A stretch of DNA of 64,000 nt from [Collinsella] massiliensis (GTDB lineage: Bacteria; Actinomycetota; Coriobacteriia; Coriobacteriales; Coriobacteriaceae), in the NCBI GenBank assembly GCA_000333815.1, contig CAPI01000126.1, positions 1 through 64,000 of the forward strand, given 5' to 3'. A model generated the notes under the pieces. That model did not search any database. It was given only the letters and a program-made list of their open reading frames with translations, and had not been told where the DNA came from. This document shows, piece by piece, positions 53,685 through 63,241 of this stretch (position 1 is its first letter; each line of letters starts with the position of its first letter). The position numbers were made by a program, and so were the translations under genes.

Positions 53685-54896
53685 ATGGAATACACGAAGG
53701 ACTATTTCGACCAGGTCACGGATCGCACGGGCACGCACTGCGCGAAGTATGACTCTATGGGGATGTTCTTCCCCGGCGACGATCTCGTTCCTATGTGGAT
53801 TGCGGATATGGAATTCCGTTGCCCGCAGGAGCTCATCGAAGCCGTTCGCAAGCGTACGGAGTGCGGCATCTACGGTTACCCCGAGCTGAGCGGGACGGCA
53901 TATCATCACTTTGTAGTCGACTGGCAGCGCGAGCGCAATGGCATCGAGTATGCCGAGGATGACGTCTTCTTCGGCGAGAGCGCACTCACCGGCGTGAAGC
54001 TCGCCATCCATGCGCTGGCCAAGGAGGGCGAGGAAGTGCTCATGTTCCTGCCCACCTACAGCTACTTCCATAAGTACGTGGTCAACATGGGCCGTGTGCC
54101 TGTGATGCCGCATCTCGTCCACGACGAGAACGGCTACAGCATCGACTTCGACGCACTCGACGCGACGCTTGCCGAGCATGACATCAAGCTGCTCATCTTC
54201 TGCAGCCCGTTCAACCCGGTCGGGCGCGTGTGGACGGAGGAGGAGCTTACCAAGCTCATCACCATCTGTCAGAAGCACGGTGTGCCGATCGTCTCCGACG
54301 AGGTGCACAGCGACTTCATCATGCCAGGGCACACGTTCATCCCGACGGCGGCGGTCGCGCGCAAGCTCGGGTATGACCAGAACGTCATCACGACGTCCTC
54401 GATCTCCAAGACCTTCAACTGCGCCGGCATCAACGCGGGTTACTACATCATCCATGGCGAGGAAATGAAGGCAAAGATCGCCGCGTCCGCGACGTTCTTC
54501 GACGCGAGTGAGATGCTGGGCGGTTTCAGCTACCTCGCGCTCGAGCAGGTCTACACCGAGAACGGCGGCAAGTACGTCGACGCGCTCTGCAGCTACGTAT
54601 ATGACAATTACCGCTACCTGTGCGACCGTCTCGCCGCCCTGCCCTTCGCGGACGATATTGTGGTGAGCGATATGCAGGGCACGTACCTCGCTTGGATTCA
54701 GTTCAAGAACTATGGAGAAGCCGAGCGCCTTACCTATGAGTTCTGCAAGCACGGTGTCGCGCTCGAAGACGACGAGGAGTTCTTCGAGGACGAAGGCCAT
54801 TTCATCCGCTTTAACCTTGCGGCGCCGCGCTCCGTCATTGAGCAGGCTGTGGAGCGCACTGAGGCGTGCCTGAAGGCGCTCTATTCTGCGGCGTAG
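53685..54896 (+). CDS. MalY/PatB-type PLP aminotransferase, probable C-S lyase (second copy)
   Basis: The 403-residue paralogue has LVPMWIADMEFRCPQELIEAV, FCSPFNPVGRVWTEEEL, IVSDEVHSDFIMPGHTFIP and the PLP Lys in SSISKTFNCAGINAG. It has the same length as the first copy but is clearly diverged, so the substrates may differ. AAAGGACGC precedes the ATG. ridA follows closely, which fits an enzyme that makes 2-aminoacrylate during beta-elimination. Confidence 0.93.
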   Translation: MEYTKDYFDQVTDRTGTHCAKYDSMGMFFPGDDLVPMWIADMEFRCPQELIEAVRKRTECGIYGYPELSGTAYHHFVVDWQRERNGIEYAEDDVFFGESALTGVKLAIHALAKEGEEVLMFLPTYSYFHKYVVNMGRVPVMPHLVHDENGYSIDFDALDATLAEHDIKLLIFCSPFNPVGRVWTEEELTKLITICQKHGVPIVSDEVHSDFIMPGHTFIPTAAVARKLGYDQNVITTSSISKTFNCAGINAGYYIIHGEEMKAKIAASATFFDASEMLGGFSYLALEQVYTENGGKYVDALCSYVYDNYRYLCDRLAALPFADDIVVSDMQGTYLAWIQFKNYGEAERLTYEFCKHGVALEDDEEFFEDEGHFIRFNLAAPRSVIEQAVERTEACLKALYSAA

Positions 54897-54978
54897 GCGC
54901 TCGCAGGTAACATCACGACACCCATGGGCGGTGGCCGCGTAGCTTCTGGCCGCCGCCTCCGACTTGAAAGGAATGACT

Positions 54979-55356
54979 GTGGACAAGACCGTTCTCAATA
55001 CCGACCAGGCTCCGGCGGCGATCGGGCCGTATTCCCAGGGCGTCGCCGCGGGCGAGCTGGTCTACCTCTCCGGACAGCTCGGCATCGATCCCTCGACCGG
55101 CACGATGCCGGAGGGCGTGGTCGCCCAGGCGGAGCAGTCCATCAAGAACATCGCCGCGATCCTCGCCACGCGCGGGCTCACGCTCACCAATGTGGTGAAA
55201 ACGACGATCTACCTCGCGGACATCGCTGACTTCGCCGCCGTAAACGACGTGTACGCCCAAGCGTTCAGCGAGCCGTATCCCGCACGCAGTGCGTTTGCGG
55301 TCGCGAACCTCCCCATGCAGGGGCTCGTCGAGATCGAGGTTGTCGCTGCGGCGTAA
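54979..55356 (+). CDS. ridA: RidA family reactive intermediate deaminase (second copy)
   Basis: The 125-residue protein reads [40 protein letters not shown] and ends NLPMQGLVEIEVVAAA, with the RidA Arg (PARSAF) and Glu. AAAGGA has proper spacing to the GTG at 54979 and is too close to the ATG at 54973, so I chose GTG; this also gives the same length as the first copy. It probably clears 2-aminoacrylate made by the C-S lyases just upstream. Confidence 0.93.
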   Translation: MDKTVLNTDQAPAAIGPYSQGVAAGELVYLSGQLGIDPSTGTMPEGVVAQAEQSIKNIAAILATRGLTLTNVVKTTIYLADIADFAAVNDVYAQAFSEPYPARSAFAVANLPMQGLVEIEVVAAA

Positions 55357-55443
55357 GGTGAGACAATCGTATTCCGTCGTCAGGCGGGCGCCGGCATCAT
55401 GTCTCCTGTCGGCGCCCGCTCGTGGCAGAAGGGAAGGGTGAGT

Positions 55444-56226
55444 ATGAAGGTCGGCGATGTTAAAGCAATCGTGTTCTCGGGTGCAGGGACCACGCGCGCG
55501 GCGGCGGAGCGCATGGGTGCGGCGTTCGGATTGCCCTTCAAGCTCTGCGACATCACGCCGCAGGGAGCGAACGCTCCAGACTTCGGGATGGGGGAACTCG
55601 CCATCTTCGCTGTCCCTGCGTTCGGTGGGCGCGTCCCCGCTCCGGCGCTCGAGCGCATCGCTGCCTGTACGGGCGACGAGACGCCTGCTGTGCTCATGGT
55701 GACATACGGCAACCGTGCCGTAGACGATACGTTCCTGGAGCTCGCGGATACGGTCGCGGAGCACGGGTTCGTGCCCGTCGCGGGCGTCGCTGTCGTTGCG
55801 CACCACTCGCTCATGACGAACGTCGCAATTGGGCGTCCCGATGAGGAGGATTTCCAGGTCGTTGACAGCGTCGCGCGCGACGTGCTCGCCAAACTCGCTG
55901 CCGTTTCCCGCGCAGGGGAGGCGGAACTTCGTGAGATTCCCGGTTCGCGCCCGTATACGCCCTACGGTGGCGTTCCCTTCAAGGCACAGGCGGACGAGAG
56001 CCTGTGCACAGCATGTGGCGCCTGTGCTGCCCAGTGTCCCGTCGGTGCCATCGACGCGGGGAACCCTAGTCAGACCGATGCGGACGCGTGCATCTCCTGT
56101 ACCCGCTGCATCGCAGCGTGCCCTGTCCAGGCGCGCGCACTCTCCGGGGGAGACATGCTCGAGAGCGCCCGCGCAGGGTTTGCCGCTCAGTTTGGGGAGC
56201 CCAAGGAATCCTATGCACTGATATAG
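55444..56226 (+). CDS. Flavodoxin-ferredoxin fusion protein (EFR1-like)
   Basis: The 260-residue protein has an N-terminal flavodoxin-like domain (KAIVFSGAGTTRAAAERMGAAFG, with FAVPAFGGRVPA) and a C-terminal domain with two [4Fe-4S] clusters: CTACGACAAQCPVGAI and CISCTRCIAACPVQA. Such proteins pass electrons, but the partner is unknown. The FMN loop of the first domain (SGAGTTRAAA) is close to the usual SGTGNT form. GAAGGGTGAG precedes the ATG. It is read with ridA and the regulator. Confidence 0.9.
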   Translation: MKVGDVKAIVFSGAGTTRAAAERMGAAFGLPFKLCDITPQGANAPDFGMGELAIFAVPAFGGRVPAPALERIAACTGDETPAVLMVTYGNRAVDDTFLELADTVAEHGFVPVAGVAVVAHHSLMTNVAIGRPDEEDFQVVDSVARDVLAKLAAVSRAGEAELREIPGSRPYTPYGGVPFKAQADESLCTACGACAAQCPVGAIDAGNPSQTDADACISCTRCIAACPVQARALSGGDMLESARAGFAAQFGEPKESYALI

Positions 56227-56331
56227 GGTGTTTCCTGCGTTTTACATGGTATTGTTGATTCAGGGCGAGCGAACCGGCCACGCCACGCGCTCGCCCAAGT
56301 GGCATCTCATCCGTACGGGAGTTAATCGACT

Positions 56332-57000
56332 ATGGCGCTGACCGTGCACAAGATCGAAGACGTTTTCACCCTCGCCGATTTCATCAGCGACGGGCTTGGC
56401 GAGTTCGCCGAGGTCGTCGTTCACGACGCACGGGATTTCGAGTCGTCGATCGTCTACATTCGAAACGGCCATCTCTCTGGGCGCAAGGTGGGCGACGGCG
56501 CGACTGACGCCGCGCTCAAGCTAATTAAAGAAGGCGACACGACGACGTGCGGGTACGTCGTGGGCGTTGCGGCGAAGTCGGCGCAGGGAAGGCGATTCAG
56601 ATCTTCCACCCTGTTCATACACGATGAGCATGGGCGGCTGATCGGCCTTCTGTGCGTCAATATCGACGTCACGATTGTTGAGACACTGGTTGGCATGCTG
56701 TCGAAGTTTATTCCCGACTATGCAAGCGGCTCGCCCGGTGAAGACCATCGTGATCTTGAGGAGACGCTTCAGGGCGACCCCGCCGAGACGACGCGCCGCA
56801 TGGTGCGCTCGGTTCTGTCGAAGTATCCTTTGCCGCCGTCGAGCTTTTCGAGCGCGCAGAAGCATGAGGCGATCCTTTCGATGTATAGCGAGGGTGTGTT
56901 CCTCATGAAAGGCGCCGTTTCCATCGTGGCTGAGGAATGCGGTATGTCGGTCGCGACGGTCTATCGCTATCTCGAGAAGGCGCGCAGCGAGAACGAGTAG
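56332..57000 (+). CDS. DauR/YheO-family regulator (PAS-like and helix-turn-helix)
   Basis: The 222-residue protein has the YheO PAS-like domain (LGEFAEVVVHDARDFESSIVYIRNGHLSGRKVGD and RRFRSSTLFIHDEHGRLIGLLCVN) and the DauR helix-turn-helix at the end (KHEAILSMYSEGVFLMKGAVSIVAEECGMSVATVYRYLEKAR). Known relatives control D-amino-acid or cysteine breakdown genes. Its place after the C-S lyase, RidA and redox genes makes that operon its probable target. The ATG has a weak GGGAG site 12 bases upstream. Confidence 0.9.
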   Translation: MALTVHKIEDVFTLADFISDGLGEFAEVVVHDARDFESSIVYIRNGHLSGRKVGDGATDAALKLIKEGDTTTCGYVVGVAAKSAQGRRFRSSTLFIHDEHGRLIGLLCVNIDVTIVETLVGMLSKFIPDYASGSPGEDHRDLEETLQGDPAETTRRMVRSVLSKYPLPPSSFSSAQKHEAILSMYSEGVFLMKGAVSIVAEECGMSVATVYRYLEKARSENE

Positions 57001-57095
57001 TGACCCGGTGCCGTGGCGACTCCGCCCGGGGATCGGGCGTTTTCCGCCGAGACGACGCCGGTCTTTTGAGTTCGCTCATCTAAGGAGGCTTTGCC

Positions 57096-58094
57096 ATGGC
57101 ATATCCCGTCTTCGACCTGCATTGCGATACCGCGACGATGCTCTCGCTGCGAAACGTGCCGGCGGACGTCGTCATGGCGGCCGGCGTGCCCGAGGCCCTC
57201 ATTCCCGCCGCCGGCCAGGACCTGGCGGCAAGCTCGCTTGCGGTGTCGGCGGCGGCAGCCGACGGCGTCCCTTGGCTGCAGTGCTTCGCCTGCTTCATCC
57301 CCGACGGCTTGGATGCGGAGCAGGGGGTGGGCTTCTGGCACTGCGTCTCCACCTACCTCGACGAGCAGGTTCGCGCGCATCCGGATGCGCTCGCTGCCGT
57401 GCGAAGCGGCGCGGATGCCCGTGCGGCGATCGCGGCGGGCAAGCTCGGCGTGGTGAAGACCATCGAGAACGCACGCCTCTTCGCCGACGACCTCGAATGG
57501 GTGCACCGCTGCGCGCAGGAGGGCGTGTGCATGGCGTCGCTCAGCTGGAACGCCCGAGGTCCGCTCGCGAGCGGGCACGACGACGAGGGCGCGGGGCTCA
57601 CGCCGGTGGGACGGGACGCCGTGCGCCGCATGGAAGCGGAGCGCATGGTGCTCGACGTGTCGCACCTGAACGACGCCTGCTTCGACGAGGTCGCTCGCAT
57701 CGCCCAGCGCCCGTTCGTGGCGAGCCACTCCAATGCCCGCGCGGTGTGCGGCCACCCGCGCAACCTCACGGATGCGCAGTTCTGCGAGATTCGCGACCGC
57801 GGCGGCATCGTCGGGCTCAACTACTGCTGCGATTTCCTCGTGGACGACCCGCAGGCGGCGGAACCTACCTACGACGACGTGTGCGCCCACATCGAGCACT
57901 GGCTCGACCTGGGCGGCGAGCGCGTGGTGGCGCTGGGCAGCGATTTCGACGGCTGCGAGACCCCGTCGTGGTTGGCGGACGCCTCGAGGCTCGGACCGTT
58001 CCAGGAGCGGCTGACGAAGCGCTTCGGCGCGCAGCTGTGCGAGGCGCTGTGCGGCGGCAACGCGCTCGCGTTCTTCGAAGCGAACGCGTGGTAG
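57096..58094 (+). CDS. Membrane dipeptidase family protein (peptidase M19)
   Basis: The 332-residue protein has M19 zinc-site motifs: FDLHCDTATML at the start, TIENARLF with the bridging Glu, LDVSHLND, FVASHSNARAVCGHPRNLTD and ALGSDFDGCE. Family members split dipeptides, some with D-residues, and Cys-Gly. No signal peptide is present, so it acts in the cytoplasm. AAGGAGG precedes the ATG. In this setting a role in feeding Cys-containing dipeptides to the C-S lyases is attractive but inferred. Confidence 0.92.
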   Translation: MAYPVFDLHCDTATMLSLRNVPADVVMAAGVPEALIPAAGQDLAASSLAVSAAAADGVPWLQCFACFIPDGLDAEQGVGFWHCVSTYLDEQVRAHPDALAAVRSGADARAAIAAGKLGVVKTIENARLFADDLEWVHRCAQEGVCMASLSWNARGPLASGHDDEGAGLTPVGRDAVRRMEAERMVLDVSHLNDACFDEVARIAQRPFVASHSNARAVCGHPRNLTDAQFCEIRDRGGIVGLNYCCDFLVDDPQAAEPTYDDVCAHIEHWLDLGGERVVALGSDFDGCETPSWLADASRLGPFQERLTKRFGAQLCEALCGGNALAFFEANAW

Positions 58095-58396
58095 GCGGCG
58101 CGGCGGGGGGCAGGCACACCGCTCCCGCTCGCCCTCACCTCGTGCTCGCGCGCTGCAAATATGGAAATCCGCAGCCAGTGCGGGTTTCCGCAAGTTTCTC
58201 TGGCAATTCCGCCCGCATGCGCGTATCATACCGACTCGTATTGCCCGGCTCCTGCCGGAGATTTGTCGTGCCGCGAGAAGCCAAGCGCGCGCACGGCGCG
58301 GCAGGAGGCACGAGGACAACCGCTATGTAAAATAACCCCTGGGGTGTTTTTACATGGAAGGCCACGCCCCGTGCTTAAAACCCCAAAGGAGTGAAG
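58095..58396. other. Intergenic region before rplE
   Basis: Three hundred bases without a gene separate the dipeptidase from rplE and must carry a promoter for the second half of the ribosomal cluster. ATCATACCGACTCGTATTG near 58225 is a plausible region, but I see no clear -10/-35 pair. The ATGTAAA-type repeat lies inside it at 58325. Confidence 0.5.
58325..58355. repeat. ATGTAAA-type palindromic repeat before rplE
   Basis: ATGTAAAATAACCCC and GGGGTGTTTTTACAT form an imperfect 31-base palindrome of the same family as 9147-9207. It marks the right border of the 17.7-kb block inside the ribosomal cluster. Confidence 0.8.
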
Positions 58397-58954
58397 ATGG
58401 CTGAAGAGAAGTACGTGCCCCGTCTCAAGACCAAGTACCAGAACGAGGTGCGCCAGCAGCTGCAGGACAAGTTCCAGTACAAGAACGTCATGCAGATCCC
58501 CAAGATCGAGAAGATCGTCGTGAACATGGGCGTCGGCGAGGCCGCGACCGATTCCAAGGCCATCGACGGTGCCGTGCGCGACCTGCGCGCCATCACCGGC
58601 CAGCAGCCCATGATCACCCGCGCCCGCAAGTCCATCGCGTCCTTCCGCCTGCGTGCCGGCATGCCCATCGGCGCCAAGGTCACCCTCCGCGGCGACCGCA
58701 TGTGGGAGTTCCTGGATCGCCTCACCGCCATCGCGATCCCGCGCATCCGCGACTTCCGCGGCATCGACCCCAAGAGCTTCGACGGCCGTGGCAACTTCTC
58801 CATGGGCGTGACCGAGCAGCTCATCTTCCCGGAGATCGACTTCGACTCCGTCGACCGCACCCGCGGCATGGACATCACCATCGTTACCACCGCGAACACC
58901 GATGAAGAGGGCCGCGCCCTCCTCGACGGGTTCGGCTTCCCGTTCAAGAAGTAG
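58397..58954 (+). CDS. rplE: Large subunit ribosomal protein L5
   Basis: The 185-residue protein ([49 protein letters not shown]) is a canonical L5, which binds 5S rRNA. AAAGGAG precedes the ATG at 58397; a GTG six bases earlier overlaps that site. It starts the second half of the spc cluster, far from rplX. Confidence 0.98.
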   Translation: MAEEKYVPRLKTKYQNEVRQQLQDKFQYKNVMQIPKIEKIVVNMGVGEAATDSKAIDGAVRDLRAITGQQPMITRARKSIASFRLRAGMPIGAKVTLRGDRMWEFLDRLTAIAIPRIRDFRGIDPKSFDGRGNFSMGVTEQLIFPEIDFDSVDRTRGMDITIVTTANTDEEGRALLDGFGFPFKK

Positions 58955-59032
58955 TTTTTGCCTCGCGCACGCGGCGGCGGGTAGGTGCCCGTCGCCGCGC
59001 GGGGCTATGGATACCTTACGTTAGGAGGAAAT

Positions 59033-59218
59033 GTGGCTAAGACATCGATGATCGTCAAGCAGCAGCGCAAGCAGAAGTTCTCGACGCGCGAGTACACCCG
59101 TTGCCAGCGTTGCGGTCGCCCGCACTCGGTCTACCGCAAGTTCGGCCTGTGCCGTGTGTGCTTCCGCGAGCTGGCGCTCCGCGGCGAGCTTCCCGGCATC
59201 AAGAAGGCCAGCTGGTAA
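59033..59218 (+). CDS. rpsZ: Small subunit ribosomal protein S14, zinc type
   Basis: The 61-residue protein is the short S14 form with a zinc ribbon: [24 protein letters not shown]. It starts with GTG behind TTAGGAGGAAAT. The zinc type is usual in Gram-positive bacteria; a Cys-free paralogue, if present, would lie elsewhere in the genome. Confidence 0.97.
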   Translation: MAKTSMIVKQQRKQKFSTREYTRCQRCGRPHSVYRKFGLCRVCFRELALRGELPGIKKASW

Positions 59219-59337
59219 GTCACTGCCAGCGTCGGGGATTTGCAGCCCCGGCAGGGAAGAACGTGCATGCAGGCTCGTCCGCTATGGGTGGGCGAGAACC
59301 GGTCGCACGAGTTCATCTAGAACGAAGGAGAATCTGC

Positions 59338-59736
59338 ATGAACCTCACTGACCCGATCGCAGACATGCTTACGCGTATCCGTAACGCGAACGCTGCGAAC
59401 AAGGCCGCCGTCTCCATGCCGAGCTCGAAGAAGCTCGTCGAGATCGCGCGCGTCCTCTTCGAGGAGGGTTACATCGAGGGCTACACGGTCGAGGACACCG
59501 TGCCCCAGAAGACCCTCCACATCACGCTCAAGTACGGCCCCAAGAAGCAGAAGGTCATCTCCGGCATCCGCCGCATCTCGAAGCCCGGCCTGCGCAAGTA
59601 CGCCGGTGTCGCCGACCTTCCCCGCGTCCGCGGTGGTCTTGGTACCGCCATCGTTTCCACCAGCCACGGCGTCATGGCCGACCGCGACTGCCGCAAGGCG
59701 GGCGTGGGCGGCGAGATCGTCGCGTACGTGTGGTAA
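59338..59736 (+). CDS. rpsH: Small subunit ribosomal protein S8
   Basis: The 132-residue protein starts [33 protein letters not shown] and ends [10 protein letters not shown], the standard S8. In E. coli S8 represses the spc operon. GAAGGAGAAT precedes the ATG. The 119 bases before it contain no gene. Confidence 0.98.
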   Translation: MNLTDPIADMLTRIRNANAANKAAVSMPSSKKLVEIARVLFEEGYIEGYTVEDTVPQKTLHITLKYGPKKQKVISGIRRISKPGLRKYAGVADLPRVRGGLGTAIVSTSHGVMADRDCRKAGVGGEIVAYVW

Positions 59737-59768
59737 GCGCTTAGGCGAGTAGAAGGAAGGAGAACACC

Positions 59769-60305
59769 GTGTCCCGTATCGGTAAGAAGCCTGTCCAGAT
59801 TCCCGCCGGAGTCGAAGTGGCAGTCGACGGCTCGCATGTGACCGTCAAGGGTCCCCAGGGCCAGCTCGAGCTCGATGTCTACAACAAGCTCGACGTGACC
59901 GTCGAGGATGGCGTGCTCACCGTGAGCCGCCCCGACGATGAGCGCGAGACCCGTGCCCGCCACGGCCTCACCCGCGCCCTCATCCAGAACATGGTCACCG
60001 GCGTGTCCGAGGGCTACACCAAGGCGCTCGAGCTCGCGGGCGTCGGCTACCGCGTCCAGCTCAAGGGCACCTCGCTCGAGCTCTCGCTCGGCTATTCGCA
60101 CCCCGTGATCTACGACGCGCCCGCCGGCATCACCTTCGAGGTGCCCGACAACACGCACATCAACGTGAAGGGCATCGATAAGCAGCAGGTCGGCCAGGTC
60201 GCGGCCGAGATCCGCGGCAAGCGTCCGCCGGAGCCCTACAAGGGCAAGGGTATCCACTACGTCGGCGAGCACATCCGTCGCAAGCTCGGTAAGGCCGCCA
60301 AGTAG
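59769..60305 (+). CDS. rplF: Large subunit ribosomal protein L6
   Basis: The 178-residue protein ([32 protein letters not shown]; end [24 protein letters not shown]) is a full-length L6 near the sarcin-ricin loop. It starts with GTG behind AAGGAGAA. Confidence 0.98.
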   Translation: MSRIGKKPVQIPAGVEVAVDGSHVTVKGPQGQLELDVYNKLDVTVEDGVLTVSRPDDERETRARHGLTRALIQNMVTGVSEGYTKALELAGVGYRVQLKGTSLELSLGYSHPVIYDAPAGITFEVPDNTHINVKGIDKQQVGQVAAEIRGKRPPEPYKGKGIHYVGEHIRRKLGKAAK

Positions 60306-60371
60306 TAAGACCCGCCCGGACAAGTCCCGCACCCCGTTAGGTGCGGGCGAGGATTCTCAAGGAGATTTCAC

Positions 60372-60734
60372 ATGGACAAGAATAAAGCGAAAGCTGCAGG
60401 CCTTGCGCGCCGTAAGCGTCGCGTCCGCGGCAAGATCTTCGGCACCCCCGAGCGTCCGCGCCTGCGCGTGACCCGTACGAACGCCAACATCTACGCGGCG
60501 ATCATCGACGACACCAAGGGCCACACCCTCGTCTCCGCCTCCACGCTCGAGGCCGAGTTCAAGGGCACCCACACGTCGAACAAGGAGGCCGCCGAGAAGG
60601 TGGGCGAGCTCATCGGCAAGCGCGCCATCGAGGCTGGCATCACCGCCGTTCGTTTCGACCGTGGCGGCCGCATCTACCATGGCCGCGTGAAGGCCCTCGC
60701 CGACGGCGCCCGTGCCGCCGGCCTCGAGTTCTAG
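60372..60734 (+). CDS. rplR: Large subunit ribosomal protein L18
   Basis: The 120-residue protein ([47 protein letters not shown]; end [15 protein letters not shown]) is L18, which binds 5S rRNA with L5. AAGGAGAT precedes the ATG. A small hairpin lies in the 66-base gap to rplF. Confidence 0.98.
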   Translation: MDKNKAKAAGLARRKRRVRGKIFGTPERPRLRVTRTNANIYAAIIDDTKGHTLVSASTLEAEFKGTHTSNKEAAEKVGELIGKRAIEAGITAVRFDRGGRIYHGRVKALADGARAAGLEF

Positions 60735-60745
60735 GAGGTTAGAGC

Positions 60746-61276
60746 ATGGCTCGTAATCGTGACAACAAGCAGCGCGAGGCCTCCGAGTTCGAGGAGCGCG
60801 TCGTCTTCATCAACCGCGTCGCCAAGACCGTCAAGGGCGGCCGTCGCATGTCGCTCGTGGCGCTCGTCGTCGTCGGCGACGGCAAGGGCAACGTCGGCCT
60901 GGGCATGGGCAAGTCGGCCGAGGTGCCGCTGGCCATCTCCAAGGCTTCGCTCGACGCGAAGAAGCACATGTTCCATGTGCCCGTGACCGACGAGGGCACC
61001 ATCCCGCACGAGGTCATCGGCCACTTCGGTGCCGGCCGCATCATCATCAAGCCCGCTGTCGAGGGTACCGGCGTCATCGCCGGCGGCGCGGTGCGCCCCC
61101 TTTTCGAGCTTGCCGGCATCAAGAACGTGCTGTCCAAGTCGCTCGGCACCGACAACGGCCTCAACATCATCAAGGCCGCTGCCGAGGGCCTGAAGGAGCT
61201 CTCGAGCCCTGAGGACGTCGCTGCCCGCCGCGGCCTCACCGTCTCCGAGATGTTCGTTGGCAAGAAGGAGCGTTAA
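60746..61276 (+). CDS. rpsE: Small subunit ribosomal protein S5
   Basis: The 176-residue protein has the S5 N-domain ([50 protein letters not shown]) and the C-domain. S5 is part of the decoding-accuracy region. TAGGAGG overlaps the rplR stop, so translation is probably coupled. Confidence 0.98.
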   Translation: MARNRDNKQREASEFEERVVFINRVAKTVKGGRRMSLVALVVVGDGKGNVGLGMGKSAEVPLAISKASLDAKKHMFHVPVTDEGTIPHEVIGHFGAGRIIIKPAVEGTGVIAGGAVRPLFELAGIKNVLSKSLGTDNGLNIIKAAAEGLKELSSPEDVAARRGLTVSEMFVGKKER

Positions 61277-61278
61277 GC

Positions 61279-61461
61279 ATGGCAGATACCATCAAGGTCA
61301 AGCAGGTCCGCAGCACCAACGGTGCCAAGCAGGACCAGGTCAGGACCATCAAGGCCCTGGGCCTCGGGAAGATCAACCGTGTTCACGAGCTTCCCGACAA
61401 CGCATCTGTCCGCGGAATGATCTTCAAGGTCAAGCACCTTGTTGAGATTGTAGAGGAGTAG
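61279..61461 (+). CDS. rpmD: Large subunit ribosomal protein L30
   Basis: The 60-residue protein ([39 protein letters not shown]) is a normal L30. It starts two bases after the S5 stop and ends two bases before rplO. Confidence 0.97.
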   Translation: MADTIKVKQVRSTNGAKQDQVRTIKALGLGKINRVHELPDNASVRGMIFKVKHLVEIVEE

Positions 61462-61463
61462 CA

Positions 61464-61913
61464 ATGCAGCTTCATGACCTCACCCCGCAAGAGGGGTCGA
61501 CGCATCGCCGCAAGCGCATCGGTCGCGGCAACTCCTCTGGTCACGGCACCACGGCGGGTCGCGGCCAGAAGGGTCAGCTTTCCCGTTCCGGCGGCGGCAA
61601 GGGTTCGGGCTTCGAGGGCGGTCAGACCCCGCTCGCGATGCGCCTGCCCAAGCTCCCGGGTTTCCGTAACCCGCGCCGCATCGAGTTCGCGCCCGTGAAC
61701 ATCGCCCGCCTCGACGAGAAGTTCGAGGACGGTGCGGTGATCGACGGCGCCGCGCTCAAGGCAGCCGGCATCATCAAGAAGGAATTCCAGCCCGTCAAGA
61801 TCCTTGCTGAGGGCGAGACCAGCAAGAAGTTCACCGTCCGCGTGGACAAGGTTTCCGCTGCCGCCAAGGCCAAGATCGAGGCGGCCGGAGGGTCGGTCGA
61901 GCTCCCGTGCTAA
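61464..61913 (+). CDS. rplO: Large subunit ribosomal protein L15
   Basis: The 149-residue protein starts [38 protein letters not shown] and has the Gly-rich L15 region [24 protein letters not shown] precedes the ATG. Its last seven bases overlap the secY start. Confidence 0.98.
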   Translation: MQLHDLTPQEGSTHRRKRIGRGNSSGHGTTAGRGQKGQLSRSGGGKGSGFEGGQTPLAMRLPKLPGFRNPRRIEFAPVNIARLDEKFEDGAVIDGAALKAAGIIKKEFQPVKILAEGETSKKFTVRVDKVSAAAKAKIEAAGGSVELPC

Positions 61914-63175
61914 CTGGCCTGAAGAACGCGTTCCGGGTCAAGGACCTTCGGGATAAGATTCTCTTCACCATAGCGATGCTCGTGCTGTACCGTATCGGTG
62001 CACACGTCCCTGTGCCCGGCGTCCCCTTCCAGGGGATGGCGGGCCTTTTCCCCACCGAGGGCGCTATGGGGTTGCTGACGCTTTTCTCCGGCGGCGCGCT
62101 GAGCTATGTGTCGGTGTTCTCGCTCGGCATCATGCCCTACATCACGAGCTCCATCATCCTGCAGCTCCTGCAGAGCGTGATTCCGAGCCTGCACGAGCTT
62201 GCCCGCGAGGGCGAGGTCGGCCAGCAGAAGATCACCCAGTATTCTCGCTACCTCACGCTCGGCCTCTCCATCCTGAACGCGATCGGTTACCTGTTCCTCT
62301 TCAAGAGCTACGGCATCAGCTTCGCGAACGCCGACGCTCCCGAGATCATCTTCGACATCATGGTCGTCGGCACGCTCGTCGCGGGCTCCATGCTCATCAT
62401 GTGGATCGGTGAGCTCATCACCCAGCGCGGTATCGGCAACGGCATGTCGCTCATCATCTTCGCGAACATCATGTCCGGCCTGCCGCAGGCGATCTTCGCC
62501 TCACTCGACGGTGACGTGATGGGTACCGTCGTGACGATCGTGGCCGTCGTGGTCGTGCTCGTCGTGATCCCGTTCATCGTGTTCCTGGAGCGCGGCCAGC
62601 GCCGCATCCCGGTGAGCTACGCCAAGCGCGTGGTGGGTCGCCGCGTCATGGGCGGCCAGTCCACCTACCTGCCCATCAAGGTGAACACCGCGGGCGTCGT
62701 GCCGATCATCTTCGCGAGCGCCCTGCTCTACTTCCCGGCGCAGCTCGCCGTGTTCTTCCCCGGCATCAACTGGGTGATGGCCGTGGCGAACGCGCTCGCG
62801 CAGGGCTGGATCAACTGGATCCTCAACGTGGTCCTCATCGTGTTCTTCGCGTACTTCTACACCTCCATGGTGTTCAACCCGGACGAGACGGCCGACCAGC
62901 TCAAGCGCCAGGGCGGCTTCATTCCGGGCGTGCGCCCCGGTCGCGCCACCGCGGCCTACATCAAGAACGTGCTCAACAAGATCACGTTGCCGAGCGCCGT
63001 GTTCCTCGCGCTCATCGCCATCGTGCCTTCGATCGTGTTCTCGGCGACGGGCAACCAGCTCATCCAATCCTTCGGTGGCACCTCGGTGCTCATCATGGTG
63101 GGCGTGGTGCTCGATACCGTCGACAAGCTCGAGGGTCAGTTGAAGACCTATAATTACGACGGGTTCTTCAAGTAA
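61907..63175 (+). CDS. secY: Preprotein translocase subunit SecY
   Basis: The 422-residue membrane protein has ten helices and SecY signatures: [74 protein letters not shown] and the end [15 protein letters not shown]. It forms the protein-conducting channel with SecE. It starts with GTG inside the rplO gene end, so it is translationally coupled to ribosomal proteins. A terminator follows. Confidence 0.98.
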   Translation: MLTGLKNAFRVKDLRDKILFTIAMLVLYRIGAHVPVPGVPFQGMAGLFPTEGAMGLLTLFSGGALSYVSVFSLGIMPYITSSIILQLLQSVIPSLHELAREGEVGQQKITQYSRYLTLGLSILNAIGYLFLFKSYGISFANADAPEIIFDIMVVGTLVAGSMLIMWIGELITQRGIGNGMSLIIFANIMSGLPQAIFASLDGDVMGTVVTIVAVVVVLVVIPFIVFLERGQRRIPVSYAKRVVGRRVMGGQSTYLPIKVNTAGVVPIIFASALLYFPAQLAVFFPGINWVMAVANALAQGWINWILNVVLIVFFAYFYTSMVFNPDETADQLKRQGGFIPGVRPGRATAAYIKNVLNKITLPSAVFLALIAIVPSIVFSATGNQLIQSFGGTSVLIMVGVVLDTVDKLEGQLKTYNYDGFFK

Positions 63176-63186
63176 GTTCTTGCAGG

Positions 63187-63214
63187 AGCCCCCGTGCTGA
63201 GCGCGGGGGCTTTT
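63187..63214 (+). terminator. Terminator between secY and adk
   Basis: GCCCCCG and CGGGGGC form a seven-pair GC stem with loop TGCTGAGCG, followed by TTTT. It suggests that adk-map are only partly read from the ribosomal transcript. Confidence 0.85.
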
Positions 63215-63241
63215 GCTCATACTATGGGAGAGGAGACTCCT

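Noticed and set aside
46467-55356. The two RidA genes as borders of a large duplicated segment.
   Set aside because: Flanking genes and intergenic bases do not match, so these are ordinary paralogues.
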